The position numbers and the translations under genes were made by a program. The notes under the pieces are model-generated. The model was not told the origin of the DNA, did no database searches, and saw only the letters and a program-made list of their open reading frames with translations. Of a stretch of 64,000 nt of DNA, positions 30,183-38,017 are shown piece after piece. Each line of letters starts with the position of its first letter. Positions within the stretch are counted from its first letter, which is position 1. Location of the stretch: contig NZ_WTUW01000001.1 of NCBI RefSeq assembly GCF_009882915.1, positions 357 to 64,356 on the forward strand. Direction: 5' to 3'. Source of the stretch: Sneathiella litorea. GTDB lineage: Bacteria > Pseudomonadota > Alphaproteobacteria > Sneathiellales > Sneathiellaceae.

Positions 30183-31646
30183 TTAATTTCCTTCCTGTAA
30201 GTTTTTATATGATTGACCAACGGACGGCACACCATTTTCAAATGATGGGTTAAGAAGAACGAAAAGCGCTTTTTTGTCTTTCGTAACATCCGCCATATTG
30301 GCAAGAATTGAGCTAAACTCACTATTCCCCGAAACCATCTCAATTTTAACCTGAATTGGTTTAATTGCCGCGGCCTCAGCCGCATCCATAGGGCGAAAGC
30401 TGCTAAAGCTCTCGGTGAAACGGGTCTGTAATGCGCTATCTGAATTAGTCGTCTGATAAGCAAAGCGGGCCACCCGGTTGCCGCCAAAGTCAATCACAGC
30501 CGCGGTCAGGAAAACTTTCTGTCCGTTTCGGTCAAGCACAGTCCGTGTTACCGCGGCCGGCGCGTCCCCCACTTCTGTTATGGAGACGGACGGCACCTCT
30601 ATCTTGGCGAGCCATACACGACTTAGATAGTCCGCCATGGATTGTCCGGAATTACTTTTCATTCCAAGGTCAAAGACCATCTGGCTTCCCTTGCCATCAA
30701 CCGCATAGACAGCACGTGCAGAATTAATGAGTTGAAACTCTTTCGGAGCCGAAAACTTGAACCGCAATTCTGGATGAAGGAATTCACGCCCCTTGATGAT
30801 TCCTTCTTTCGGGTCGTCGCCGTAAAGCATGCCGTCAATCGCACCGAGATAGCGACTTCGACCATATTCCCGATCAAGATCATCGGCGTTCGCGTTTGCC
30901 GTTGCCGCAGCGCGCCCTATCCGATCTTCTGTTTGGGGGTGGGACGCGAAAAAATCAAAACTGCCGCCGCCAGAGTTGCCGGTCAATGCCACCATATATT
31001 TGGTCTGGGCCTCCATCCGCTCCAGGAAACCCGCCATCGCGTCACGCGGATATCCGGCAAGGCCCAGATATTTTACGCCGAGCTGATCTGCCTCATATTC
31101 CTGATCGCGGGAATAATCCGCAACATAGAGCCCTCCGAGCTGCTGTCCTAATTGTTGAACTGCTGAGCTACCTGTAAGAACACCCGCAATGACACCAAGC
31201 AGGCCAATTCCGGTCGCCCGGGACTGACGGGCTGCCCCATGTCGAGCAGTGACATGGCCGATTTCATGCGCGAGCACACCCGCAACTTCAGCCTCATTAT
31301 TGGCAAGAGTCAGCAGCCCGCGGGTGATATAGACGTAACCTCCCGGCAGGGCAAATGCGTTTACCACAGGTGAATTCAGGATCGTGAATCGCCATGGCAG
31401 ATCGCTCATCTCGGAGACAAAGGCAAGTCGCAGTCCAATATCAAGGATATAATCATTCAGACCTTCCTTCATATACTCGCCGCCATATTGCGCAACGATC
31501 TGTGAATGCTGCTGGGCGCCAATTTCTCTTTCTTTGCTCGGCTCAAAAATAGAAAAGAAATTATCCATCAAATCCGCATGGGCAAATTTGCTAATTGGCA
31601 ATACGCCGATCAAGATTACTGGAATGAGAAAAAGCTTCAACCGCAT
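30183..31646 (-). CDS. Exported M48 family zinc metalloprotease (BepA/LoiP-like)
   Basis: Periplasmic protease of 487 aa. A signal peptide (residues 1-24) precedes the M48 catalytic domain with HEIGHVTARH and, further on, the third-ligand segment YEADQLGVKY. The C-terminal half (about 260-487) is a separate domain seen in many alphaproteobacterial relatives and may bind substrates. Relatives such as BepA control outer-membrane protein and LPS-transport quality. The start is only 37 bases after the upstream nuclease-fold gene, so the two exported proteins are probably co-expressed. Confidence 0.92.
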   Translation of the reverse strand: MRLKLFLIPVILIGVLPISKFAHADLMDNFFSIFEPSKEREIGAQQHSQIVAQYGGEYMKEGLNDYILDIGLRLAFVSEMSDLPWRFTILNSPVVNAFALPGGYVYITRGLLTLANNEAEVAGVLAHEIGHVTARHGAARQSRATGIGLLGVIAGVLTGSSAVQQLGQQLGGLYVADYSRDQEYEADQLGVKYLGLAGYPRDAMAGFLERMEAQTKYMVALTGNSGGGSFDFFASHPQTEDRIGRAAATANANADDLDREYGRSRYLGAIDGMLYGDDPKEGIIKGREFLHPELRFKFSAPKEFQLINSARAVYAVDGKGSQMVFDLGMKSNSGQSMADYLSRVWLAKIEVPSVSITEVGDAPAAVTRTVLDRNGQKVFLTAAVIDFGGNRVARFAYQTTNSDSALQTRFTESFSSFRPMDAAEAAAIKPIQVKIEMVSGNSEFSSILANMADVTKDKKALFVLLNPSFENGVPSVGQSYKNLQEGN

Positions 31647-31683
31647 CTATTGTCCGTCCGAAATGTTGAACCGCATATGAATC

Positions 31684-32463
31684 CTACCCCTTATCTTCCG
31701 CCTCGCTAATTTCCAGCTGCTCCGGAAAATCCAGCTCCAAATAGGGTCCATTGTAAAAGCGTACCAGTCCCCTTACGGTAACTGTTCTGTTCTTTAGATC
31801 TTCCAGTTTCCAGCCGTCCTGCTCAAATTTTTTCCGTGAACGTGACGGTATGGCAGCTGTAAAATCGTCCCGCCAGTCCTCACCAAAGTTCAAGTAAGTG
31901 ACGCTGGCGCGACGGTAGACTTCCTGTACGACACCTTTTGCTACGATGAATTGGCCGTGCCAAAACTGCTCGGCAGGTTCATTAGCGTTGATAATTTCAA
32001 AATGGCGCCATAGACCCAGTTTTTCAAGCGCCGCACTTTTTTCTGCTTGAATAAGGCGCTCTTTAAGAGCGGGAGGGTAACTAGGCGCCCCGCTCCATAA
32101 GCCATACCCTTGGAAAATAAGCTGCTCCTGCAGCCATCTGCCATCTGCCAGTAATATTTTCCCCTGCAGATCACCATAGCGATTTTGACCTGCACCGGTC
32201 TGTTGAAATGCCGTCAGGTCGAGTTTGAATGACGTCGGCTCCAATGAAGCCCTGAGGTATTCCTGCACGCTCCGATAAAGTTGAGGGTTCCATTCCTCGT
32301 CCATAAGCCGCACACCATAGAGGGCGACACTCATATCATCGGCTGTAACAATAAGATTCCTCTCGATCTTTTCAGCCACATGGATTTGCAGATCTGAATC
32401 GGCACAGGCTATGGAAACAGCCCCGAAGCAAGTCATTCCTATCAAGAAAACCAAAAACCGCAT
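31684..32463 (-). CDS. Exported thermonuclease-fold (SNase-like) protein, probably inactive
   Basis: A secreted protein of about 259 aa, starting at ATG 32463 (MRFLVFLIGM) with a signal peptide to about residue 21. The SNase-like OB-fold is visible (VALYGVRLMDEEW, RYGDLQGKILLADGRWLQE, GYGLW). At the positions matching the nuclease's Arg35, Asp40, Glu43 and Arg87 I read Ala47, Arg52, Asp55 and Asp98, so catalysis is unlikely. The C-terminal part (about 150-245) looks like a second OB-type domain with VTVRGLVRFYNGPYLELD. It sits just upstream of the M48 protease on the same strand. The alignment is by motif and not computed. Confidence 0.75.
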   Translation of the reverse strand: MRFLVFLIGMTCFGAVSIACADSDLQIHVAEKIERNLIVTADDMSVALYGVRLMDEEWNPQLYRSVQEYLRASLEPTSFKLDLTAFQQTGAGQNRYGDLQGKILLADGRWLQEQLIFQGYGLWSGAPSYPPALKERLIQAEKSAALEKLGLWRHFEIINANEPAEQFWHGQFIVAKGVVQEVYRRASVTYLNFGEDWRDDFTAAIPSRSRKKFEQDGWKLEDLKNRTVTVRGLVRFYNGPYLELDFPEQLEISEAEDKG

Positions 32464-32532
32464 TACGCCTCCTCGTGCCAGTTTGGAAAAATTAACACAT
32501 GGGATCAATCATATTATTAAGCCCTGTAAATA

Positions 32533-32585
32533 TTTTACACTAATTAAATGTAGTTTTATTTTTTCACATTTTAAGTTGATATTTA
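32533..32585 (+). promoter_or_regulatory. Candidate sulfur-regulator site upstream of cysH
   Basis: TTTTACACT (32533-32541) and ACATTTTAAGTTGA (32566-32579) recur with almost the same spacing (24 versus 26 bases) before the DUF2849-sulfite reductase operon 850 bases on. The arrangement looks like a two-part site for a LysR-type activator such as CysB. The repetition is seen; the regulator is inferred. Confidence 0.45.
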
Positions 32586-32589
32586 TACT
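32561..32589 (+). promoter_or_regulatory. Candidate sigma-70 promoter of cysH
   Basis: TTTTCA (32561-32566), a 17-base spacer and TATACT (32584-32589) lie 45 bases before the start codon. The second half of the shared site falls within the spacer and overlaps the -35. Confidence 0.4.
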
Positions 32590-32634
32590 ATAACCACATA
32601 GATATCTTTAAAGACATATTTGATGGGATAGAAG

Positions 32635-33360
32635 ATGACCATTTCTACAAACCAATATTGCGCCGAATCAGAGGCAGCCCGGCTCCGAGGACTATACGGA
32701 CATCTTTCCGGCCTCGAGCTACTCGACGCGGTTGTCCATCAAGAACTTCGTGGGCAAATCATGTTGTCGTCTTCATTTGGAGCAGAATCTGCTGTACTTC
32801 TGGATATGGTTGCACAGGTAGATCCCACAATTCCAGTTATCTTCCTTGATACACGCCGGCTGTTCGGGGAAACCCTCCGATACCAGAAAACCCTTACTGA
32901 CCATGTCGGCCTTGAAGATGTGCGCATCGTCCGACCCGACGACGGTGTTTTACTCAGGCTTGACCCCGAAGATATGTTGTTCAATGAGGATCCCGATAAA
33001 TGCTGCCATATCCGGAAAGTGCAACCTCTTGATAACATATTGAATGAAATGGGAAATCTAGGATTTAAAGCCTGGATTACCGGGCGTAAGCAATTCCAGG
33101 CGGAAACACGTACTTCGCTTTCAGTGATTGAGGCAGATTCGAATTTCGTTAAGATCAATCCTCTTGCCGACTGGTCAGGCGAAGACATCAAGCAGGCATT
33201 TTTTGCAAAAAATCTGCCCCCTCACCCGCTCGTAGCGGATGGGTTCAAGTCTATTGGCTGCATGCCTTGCACCAGTCGTGTCGCCGAAGGTGCTGATCCC
33301 CGTTCCGGCCGCTGGGCCGGCAAGGGCAAAATTGAATGCGGCATACACCAGGCCCGATGA
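32635..33360 (+). CDS. cysH: Assimilatory adenylyl-sulfate (APS) reductase
   Basis: Reduces activated sulfate to sulfite. It has the PP-loop fold (SSSFGAESAVLLDM) and the C-terminal catalytic ECGIH (about residue 235). It also carries the Cys-Cys pair near residue 123 (DKCCHIRKVQPL) and a CxxC near 209 (GCMPC). That four-cysteine set holds a [4Fe-4S] cluster and marks enzymes that use APS directly rather than PAPS. So no APS kinase step would be needed. It is first in the sulfur island, separated from DUF2849 by 155 AT-rich bases with their own regulatory site. Confidence 0.94.
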   Translation: MTISTNQYCAESEAARLRGLYGHLSGLELLDAVVHQELRGQIMLSSSFGAESAVLLDMVAQVDPTIPVIFLDTRRLFGETLRYQKTLTDHVGLEDVRIVRPDDGVLLRLDPEDMLFNEDPDKCCHIRKVQPLDNILNEMGNLGFKAWITGRKQFQAETRTSLSVIEADSNFVKINPLADWSGEDIKQAFFAKNLPPHPLVADGFKSIGCMPCTSRVAEGADPRSGRWAGKGKIECGIHQAR

Positions 33361-33378
33361 CCAAATATACACTCAATT

Positions 33379-33433
33379 TTTTACACTTTATTTTTGTTAT
33401 ATAATTTTAATTAACATTTTAGTTGAGATTTTA
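33379..33433 (+). promoter_or_regulatory. Candidate sulfur-regulator site upstream of DUF2849-sulfite reductase operon
   Basis: TTTTACACT (33379-33387) and ACATTTTAGTTGA (33414-33426) repeat the pair found before cysH, differing by one A. The site lies 80-140 bases before the DUF2849 start, where an activator would bind. The flanks are AT-rich, so chance similarity must be kept in mind. Confidence 0.45.
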
Positions 33434-33515
33434 AAATTAATATCTAAATTCAGTGATAACATAACTTTAGGCTCATGCGCGCTTGAATGATGAACTTTTG
33501 ATAAGGAGAGTAAAA

Positions 33516-33830
33516 ATGGCATTGCAGGTTTACACAGCGTCCCTGCTGAAAGAAGGTCTGGTCGCATACCTGACCCTTGATAACAATCTTCCGTCTTGGA
33601 CAACTGATATTCACCAGGCAACGGCAGCCATTGACGACTCACTTGAAGCCTTAAAGAAAGCTGCAGAACAATCTGAGCAAGACAACATCGTTGTTGCGCC
33701 CTACGCGATTGACGTTATCAAAACGGATAGCGGTATTATCGCGGCAACAAAGCGGGAGCAAATCCGCGCCACGGGGCCTACGATTGAGCTACCACAGGAA
33801 AATATACGAGTTAGCCGCAAGGCTGCATAA
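33516..33830 (+). CDS. DUF2849 domain-containing protein
   Basis: A 104-aa protein of a family found almost only next to alphaproteobacterial sulfite reductase genes. The function is unknown; the context points to sulfite reduction, perhaps as a small partner or cofactor-handling protein. The ATG at 33516 (MALQVYTASLL) has AAGGAGAG just upstream, which decides against the longer frame from 33483. The sequence is mostly helical with a C-terminal basic tail (IRVSRKAA). It is 16 bases from the reductase start. Confidence 0.9.
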   Translation: MALQVYTASLLKEGLVAYLTLDNNLPSWTTDIHQATAAIDDSLEALKKAAEQSEQDNIVVAPYAIDVIKTDSGIIAATKREQIRATGPTIELPQENIRVSRKAA

Positions 33831-33846
33831 ACGCAGGGTTTATACC

Positions 33847-35502
33847 ATGTATCAATATTCTGATCAGGACCAGCAGCTCTTGCTGGAGCGAGTAGCACAA
33901 TTCCGAGGGCAGGTCGCGCGCCGCCTGAAGGGAGAGCTGTCGGAAGAGGAGTTTAAGCATCAAAGGCTACGGAATGGCCTTTACCTCCAGCTCCATGCCT
34001 ATATGTTGCGGGTCGCCATACCCTATGGGCTACTATCGTCTGACCAAATGCGGACTCTGGCGCATATTGCCCGTAAATACGATAAGGGCTATGGCCATTT
34101 CAGCACACGTCAGAATATTCAGTACAACTGGCCAAAACTGGAAGATGTACCGGACATTCTGGATGATCTTGCGAAGGTTGAGATGCATGCTATTCAGACC
34201 AGCGGAAATTGCATTCGCAACACAACATCAGACCCTCTCGCGAGTGTCGCCCGTGATGAACTTGAGGATCCCCGCCCCTATTGCGAGCTGATCAGACAGT
34301 GGTCGACCTTCCACCCAGAGTTCAATTTTCTGCCCCGAAAGTTTAAAATAGCTGTTAGCGGAGCCACACAGGACCGCGCCGCTGTTGCCGTTCATGATAT
34401 TGGTCTTCGTTTGATTAAAAATGAGACATCGGGCGAGAACGGGTTTGAGGTTTATGTCGGGGGTGGTCTTGGCCGGACCCCCATGATTGGCAAGGTAATC
34501 CGGTCATTCCTTCCAAAAGAAGATATGCTCACTTATCTTGAAGCGATCCTGCGTGTTTATAATACGCTGGGCCGGCGGGATAATATTTATAAAGCTCGTA
34601 TTAAAATTTTGGTGCATGAAACAGGCGAAGATAAATTTCGGGAGCTTGTAGAGGCTGAATGGGAAAAAATCAAGGCAGGTGGTCTTTATCTGAAAGACGA
34701 GGATTTTGCCTGGGTCAAAGGCTTCTTCAAGGATCCTGATTATGAACTCTTACCGGACAACGATACCGAGTTTGAAAACCTTCTTCTCAGCAATACGGAC
34801 TTTGCCCGCTGGGTCGATAAAAATATCGAGCTGCATAAACAATCTGGCTATCGCATCGTATACCTTTCACTCAAAACCGCGCATCAGCCTCCCGGGGATG
34901 TAACCGCTGATCAGATGGATGCCATCGCCGACCTTGCAGATAAATACAGTCTTAGTCAGATTCGGACGACGCATAGACAGAATTTGGTTCTATCGGACGT
35001 GAAGCTGCAAGACTTGCCTGCACTTTGGGAGGAACTGAAGGCGCTTGATCTTGCCACGCCCAACTATAACCACGTAACGGACATCATCTCCTGCCCCGGA
35101 TTGGATTACTGCGCCCTTGCAACAGCTCGCTCTATTCCGATATCGCAAGCGATCACGGAGCGTTTCGATAATTATGACTTCATCAACGATCTTGGCGATG
35201 TCAGTATTAATATATCGGGCTGCATTAATGCCTGCGGGCATCATCATGTTGCCAACATAGGCATCCTTGGCGTCAACAAGAAGGGGACAGAAGTCTACCA
35301 GCTGACCCTCGGCGGGAGCGCCCGTGAGGACGCCGCCATTGGTAAGATTATCGGTCCGGCTTTTGAGGCGGATGAAATTGTTGATGCTGTTGAGAAGGTC
35401 CTGTCGGTTTATCTTGAAAATCGAGAGGATCCAGAGGAGACTTTCCTGATGACCTACCGACGTCTTGGTCAGGCCTTCTTCAAGGAGCGGCTCTATGGAT
35501 AA
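33847..35502 (+). CDS. Ferredoxin-type nitrite/sulfite reductase (siroheme, 4Fe-4S)
   Basis: Assimilatory six-electron reductase of 551 aa, here most likely reducing sulfite to sulfide since it sits with cysH. The two halves of the family fold are present. The [4Fe-4S]/siroheme ligands are CPGLDYC (about residue 415) and GCINACGHHH (about 457), and siroheme-contact arginines are in STRQNIQYNW and TTHRQNLVL. I use ATG 33847 (MYQYSDQDQ); the longer frame overlaps DUF2849. There is no cysJ flavoprotein nearby, so ferredoxin is the likely donor. The last eight bases overlap the DUF934 gene. Confidence 0.93.
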   Translation: MYQYSDQDQQLLLERVAQFRGQVARRLKGELSEEEFKHQRLRNGLYLQLHAYMLRVAIPYGLLSSDQMRTLAHIARKYDKGYGHFSTRQNIQYNWPKLEDVPDILDDLAKVEMHAIQTSGNCIRNTTSDPLASVARDELEDPRPYCELIRQWSTFHPEFNFLPRKFKIAVSGATQDRAAVAVHDIGLRLIKNETSGENGFEVYVGGGLGRTPMIGKVIRSFLPKEDMLTYLEAILRVYNTLGRRDNIYKARIKILVHETGEDKFRELVEAEWEKIKAGGLYLKDEDFAWVKGFFKDPDYELLPDNDTEFENLLLSNTDFARWVDKNIELHKQSGYRIVYLSLKTAHQPPGDVTADQMDAIADLADKYSLSQIRTTHRQNLVLSDVKLQDLPALWEELKALDLATPNYNHVTDIISCPGLDYCALATARSIPISQAITERFDNYDFINDLGDVSINISGCINACGHHHVANIGILGVNKKGTEVYQLTLGGSAREDAAIGKIIGPAFEADEIVDAVEKVLSVYLENREDPEETFLMTYRRLGQAFFKERLYG

Positions 35503-35989
35503 CTATATCAAGGATCGCAAGGTCGACAGCAATGAATGGATGCCGTTTACAGGTTTGGAGGATGGCGACTCCCTGCCGACAGGCGACATCTATGTACCCA
35601 TAGAAGAATGGCTGAATGCCCGCGAAACATTACTCACGCGAAACGGCCGGCTAGGTGTCGCGCTCCGCAACACGGACGATCCTGCGATTATCAAGGACGA
35701 TCTTGACCGGCTGGATTTGGTTGTTCTGGAGTTTCCGAAAATGGCCGACGGACGGGCTTTCACTCAGGCCCGTCTTCTTCGTGAACGCTACGGTTTCAAG
35801 GGCGAAATCCGGGCAACGGGTGACGTTCTTTATGATCAGCTTTTCTATATGCAGCGCTGCGGAATAAACGGGTTTGAGTTGCGCGATGACCAGAATGCCT
35901 CGCATTCACTTAGAGCCTTTGACGAAATGACCGTCACATATCAACCCGCAAGTGATGAGGAACTTCCTCTTTGGCGGCGCCAGAAATAA
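35495..35989 (+). CDS. DUF934 domain-containing protein
   Basis: A 164-aa protein of the DUF934 family, typically encoded beside sulfite reductase and cysH. It begins at ATG 35495, overlapping the reductase stop by eight bases, which shows translational coupling. Conserved parts include GVALRNTDDP, LVVLEFPKMADGRAFTQARLLRERYGFKGEIRATGDVL and QMQRCG-like segments near the end. The function is unestablished; obligate coupling suggests assembly or maturation of the reductase. A terminator closes the operon. Confidence 0.9.
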   Translation: MDNYIKDRKVDSNEWMPFTGLEDGDSLPTGDIYVPIEEWLNARETLLTRNGRLGVALRNTDDPAIIKDDLDRLDLVVLEFPKMADGRAFTQARLLRERYGFKGEIRATGDVLYDQLFYMQRCGINGFELRDDQNASHSLRAFDEMTVTYQPASDEELPLWRRQK

Positions 35990-36030
35990 ACAGTTAAGAA
36001 TAAGAAAGCCGTGCAATATGGCTTCTTTTG

Positions 36031-36069
36031 AAAGCACCTGGTTCTCGCTCCCCCGCAGCCAGGTGCTTT
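36031..36069. terminator. Bidirectional terminator after the sulfur operon
   Basis: AAAGCACCTGG (36031-36041) pairs with CCAGGTGCTTT (36059-36069), with a C-rich loop of 17 bases and T-rich flanks on both strands. It touches the stop codon of the leftward YHS gene. Confidence 0.8.
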
Positions 36070-36070
36070 T

Positions 36071-36547
36071 TCATTTGAGGTCCTTGGAGATACCTGGCCA
36101 GTTGTTGTCCGCCAACTTGATATGACCGGGAACATCTTCTTCCCACGTTCTTTGGACACCCTTTGAATAGTTGAGGTAGAGTTTTCCGTCGACAATTTTC
36201 CATGCCTCCGGAACCGTTGAGGCTGTATATCCCTGGCTCACAGCCCAGGCGCAATAACCACCATACTGGGGCGCGTATTTTTCCGGGTTGGCCTCAAACA
36301 TGTCTTTATGCTCGTCACTTGCAAAGTACCAGTCCACACCCTTCCATTCGACGCTATGGTCTTTGCTCCCTTCTACCGGCTTTCCTTCCGTGAAATAGGC
36401 AACAACGTCATAGCCTTCAACTGCCGTTCCAAAAAATGTGCTGTAATATAGCTTCTCTGCGGCAGCCGTCTGTATCGTTGAGAAAGAGAACACTGCAACA
36501 AAAAAAGCAATTGCCACGCCATGAAGATTTATCAAACGAGTTATCAT
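36071..36547 (-). CDS. Exported YHS domain-containing protein
   Basis: A 158-aa secreted protein: signal peptide over residues 1-30, then a YHS domain. The domain is seen in GYDVVAYFTEGKPVEGSKDH, FASDEHKDMFEANPEKYAPQYGGYCAWAVSQGYTA. YHS domains bind metals such as copper in some proteins; here the single Cys in GGYCAWAV and nearby His/Tyr residues could take part. It is convergent with the sulfur operon and probably unrelated to it. Confidence 0.9.
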   Translation of the reverse strand: MITRLINLHGVAIAFFVAVFSFSTIQTAAAEKLYYSTFFGTAVEGYDVVAYFTEGKPVEGSKDHSVEWKGVDWYFASDEHKDMFEANPEKYAPQYGGYCAWAVSQGYTASTVPEAWKIVDGKLYLNYSKGVQRTWEEDVPGHIKLADNNWPGISKDLK

Positions 36548-36651
36548 CTCGAATATCCTCCCTTAACTGAAGAAAAAAACCTTCTTCGCGAAGTTAAAGT
36601 AATGAAATTCGGCGCTCCTGCCAGCCACATTCAATAACAATGTCGTTACCT

Positions 36652-37314
36652 TTAGCGGAAAGAACTGCGTGCTCCAGAGTAAATTATGGCAATGAGAAGC
36701 CCCATGGAAAATCCAGCAATATGCGCAATCCAGGCAATTCCAGCCCCAGGACCAACCAAAAGGGACCCAAGTGGTGTTGCGCCAATGAGTAGATTCAAAC
36801 CAAGCAAAACGGCTATCATGGTAAAAACGCCCCGCATCCGATAACGCGGCAAAAGGACAATCATTGTTGCCCCCATGGCACCGAACACAGCACCGGATGC
36901 ACCATAAAGAACAATATCCGCATTAGGATCGGCCACGAAATATTCTACGAATGCCCCGAACCAGCCAGACAGAAAATAAAGGATTAGGAAGCGCACCGCC
37001 CCAAACCGTCGTTCCGTCATCGACCCGAAGGCAAGCAGCATCCCGGTGTTCAGAGCCATATGGCCCCAATCATGATGCAAAAACATATGGCTATTGAGGG
37101 TGATGAGGATATGCAACAGGCCATCGACAGATGGCTGGTCAAGGAGGGCAGATATTATCGCCGGGCGGAATGAAAAACTGTTGTAAACCCAGTTAAGTGT
37201 CTCGGGAGTTGTCACCGTGAGCAGCAGATGCACACCTATAATAGCAACAACCAGATAGACAGTTGCAGGCGGCACATTAAAGACCGGTTCCCGGTCCTGG
37301 GGTTCATTCGTCAC
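36652..37314 (-). CDS. Rhomboid family intramembrane serine protease
   Basis: Membrane protease of 220 aa with about six transmembrane segments. The catalytic serine is in YGASGAVFGAMGA, the partner histidine in AWIAHIAGFSMGLL, and the oxyanion region H..H..N in HHDWGHMALNTGM. All key residues are intact, so it should cleave membrane proteins. The substrate is unknown. The glutathione S-transferase gene lies 20 bases upstream on the same strand. Confidence 0.92.
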   Translation of the reverse strand: MTNEPQDREPVFNVPPATVYLVVAIIGVHLLLTVTTPETLNWVYNSFSFRPAIISALLDQPSVDGLLHILITLNSHMFLHHDWGHMALNTGMLLAFGSMTERRFGAVRFLILYFLSGWFGAFVEYFVADPNADIVLYGASGAVFGAMGATMIVLLPRYRMRGVFTMIAVLLGLNLLIGATPLGSLLVGPGAGIAWIAHIAGFSMGLLIAIIYSGARSSFR

Positions 37315-37334
37315 GCAAATCCAGCCTAGTTATA

Positions 37335-37970
37335 TCAAGTTTCTGCCGGACCATAAGAGTAATGCCCACCTTTATCAAGAGCCCTTAAATATGCTGGGCG
37401 CGCCTGAATGCGTTCAACAAACGCGGAAAGTGCTGGATAGGATTTAAGGATACCCCGCGCCCGTGCTGCCTCAAGCGGGAAGGACATCATTATATCCGCG
37501 CCGGTCAGATTGGAGCCTACAAAATACTCCCTGCCTGTCATTTCGCTATTCATAAAGGCAAAATGGTTCTCCGTTTCACTGTCAATCCGCGGCATCAGTG
37601 GGGCTGCAGCATCACCAAGCCTACTCGTATACAGTCTGAGGAGTAGCGGTAACATAGCGGAGCCTTCCGCATAATGTAGCCATTCGACATATGATTCATA
37701 ATTCAAACTACCCGGTTCCGGGGAGAGTTTCCCCGCTCCATAAGTCCGTATCAGATAGTCGGTAATCGCTCCTGATTCATGAAGTTTCAGATCCCCATCC
37801 TTCAGCACGGGAGATTTGCCGAGCGGATGGATTTGTTTCAATATGTCCGGTGCAAGGCGAGTCGTCGCATCACGTTCATACCGCACCACCTCATAATCAA
37901 CGCCTAGTTCTTCCAGAAGCCATAATATCCGTTGGGACCGGGAGTCATTGAGGTGGTGAACCGTAATCAT
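37335..37970 (-). CDS. Glutathione S-transferase
   Basis: Cytosolic GST-fold protein of 211 aa. The N-terminal thioredoxin-like domain has the family motif HPLGKSPVLKDGDLKLHESGAI, and the C-terminal helical domain contains GADIMMSFPLEAA. The start of the chain (MITVHHLNDSRSQRILWLLEELG) resembles bacterial beta/nu-type GSTs in which Ser or Asn near position 12 activates glutathione. The substrate is unknown. Confidence 0.9.
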   Translation of the reverse strand: MITVHHLNDSRSQRILWLLEELGVDYEVVRYERDATTRLAPDILKQIHPLGKSPVLKDGDLKLHESGAITDYLIRTYGAGKLSPEPGSLNYESYVEWLHYAEGSAMLPLLLRLYTSRLGDAAAPLMPRIDSETENHFAFMNSEMTGREYFVGSNLTGADIMMSFPLEAARARGILKSYPALSAFVERIQARPAYLRALDKGGHYSYGPAET

Positions 37971-38017
37971 GATCAGCTATCCTTTAAGTCGTTAAATAAA
38001 CCTGCGCAGACCGGGCT

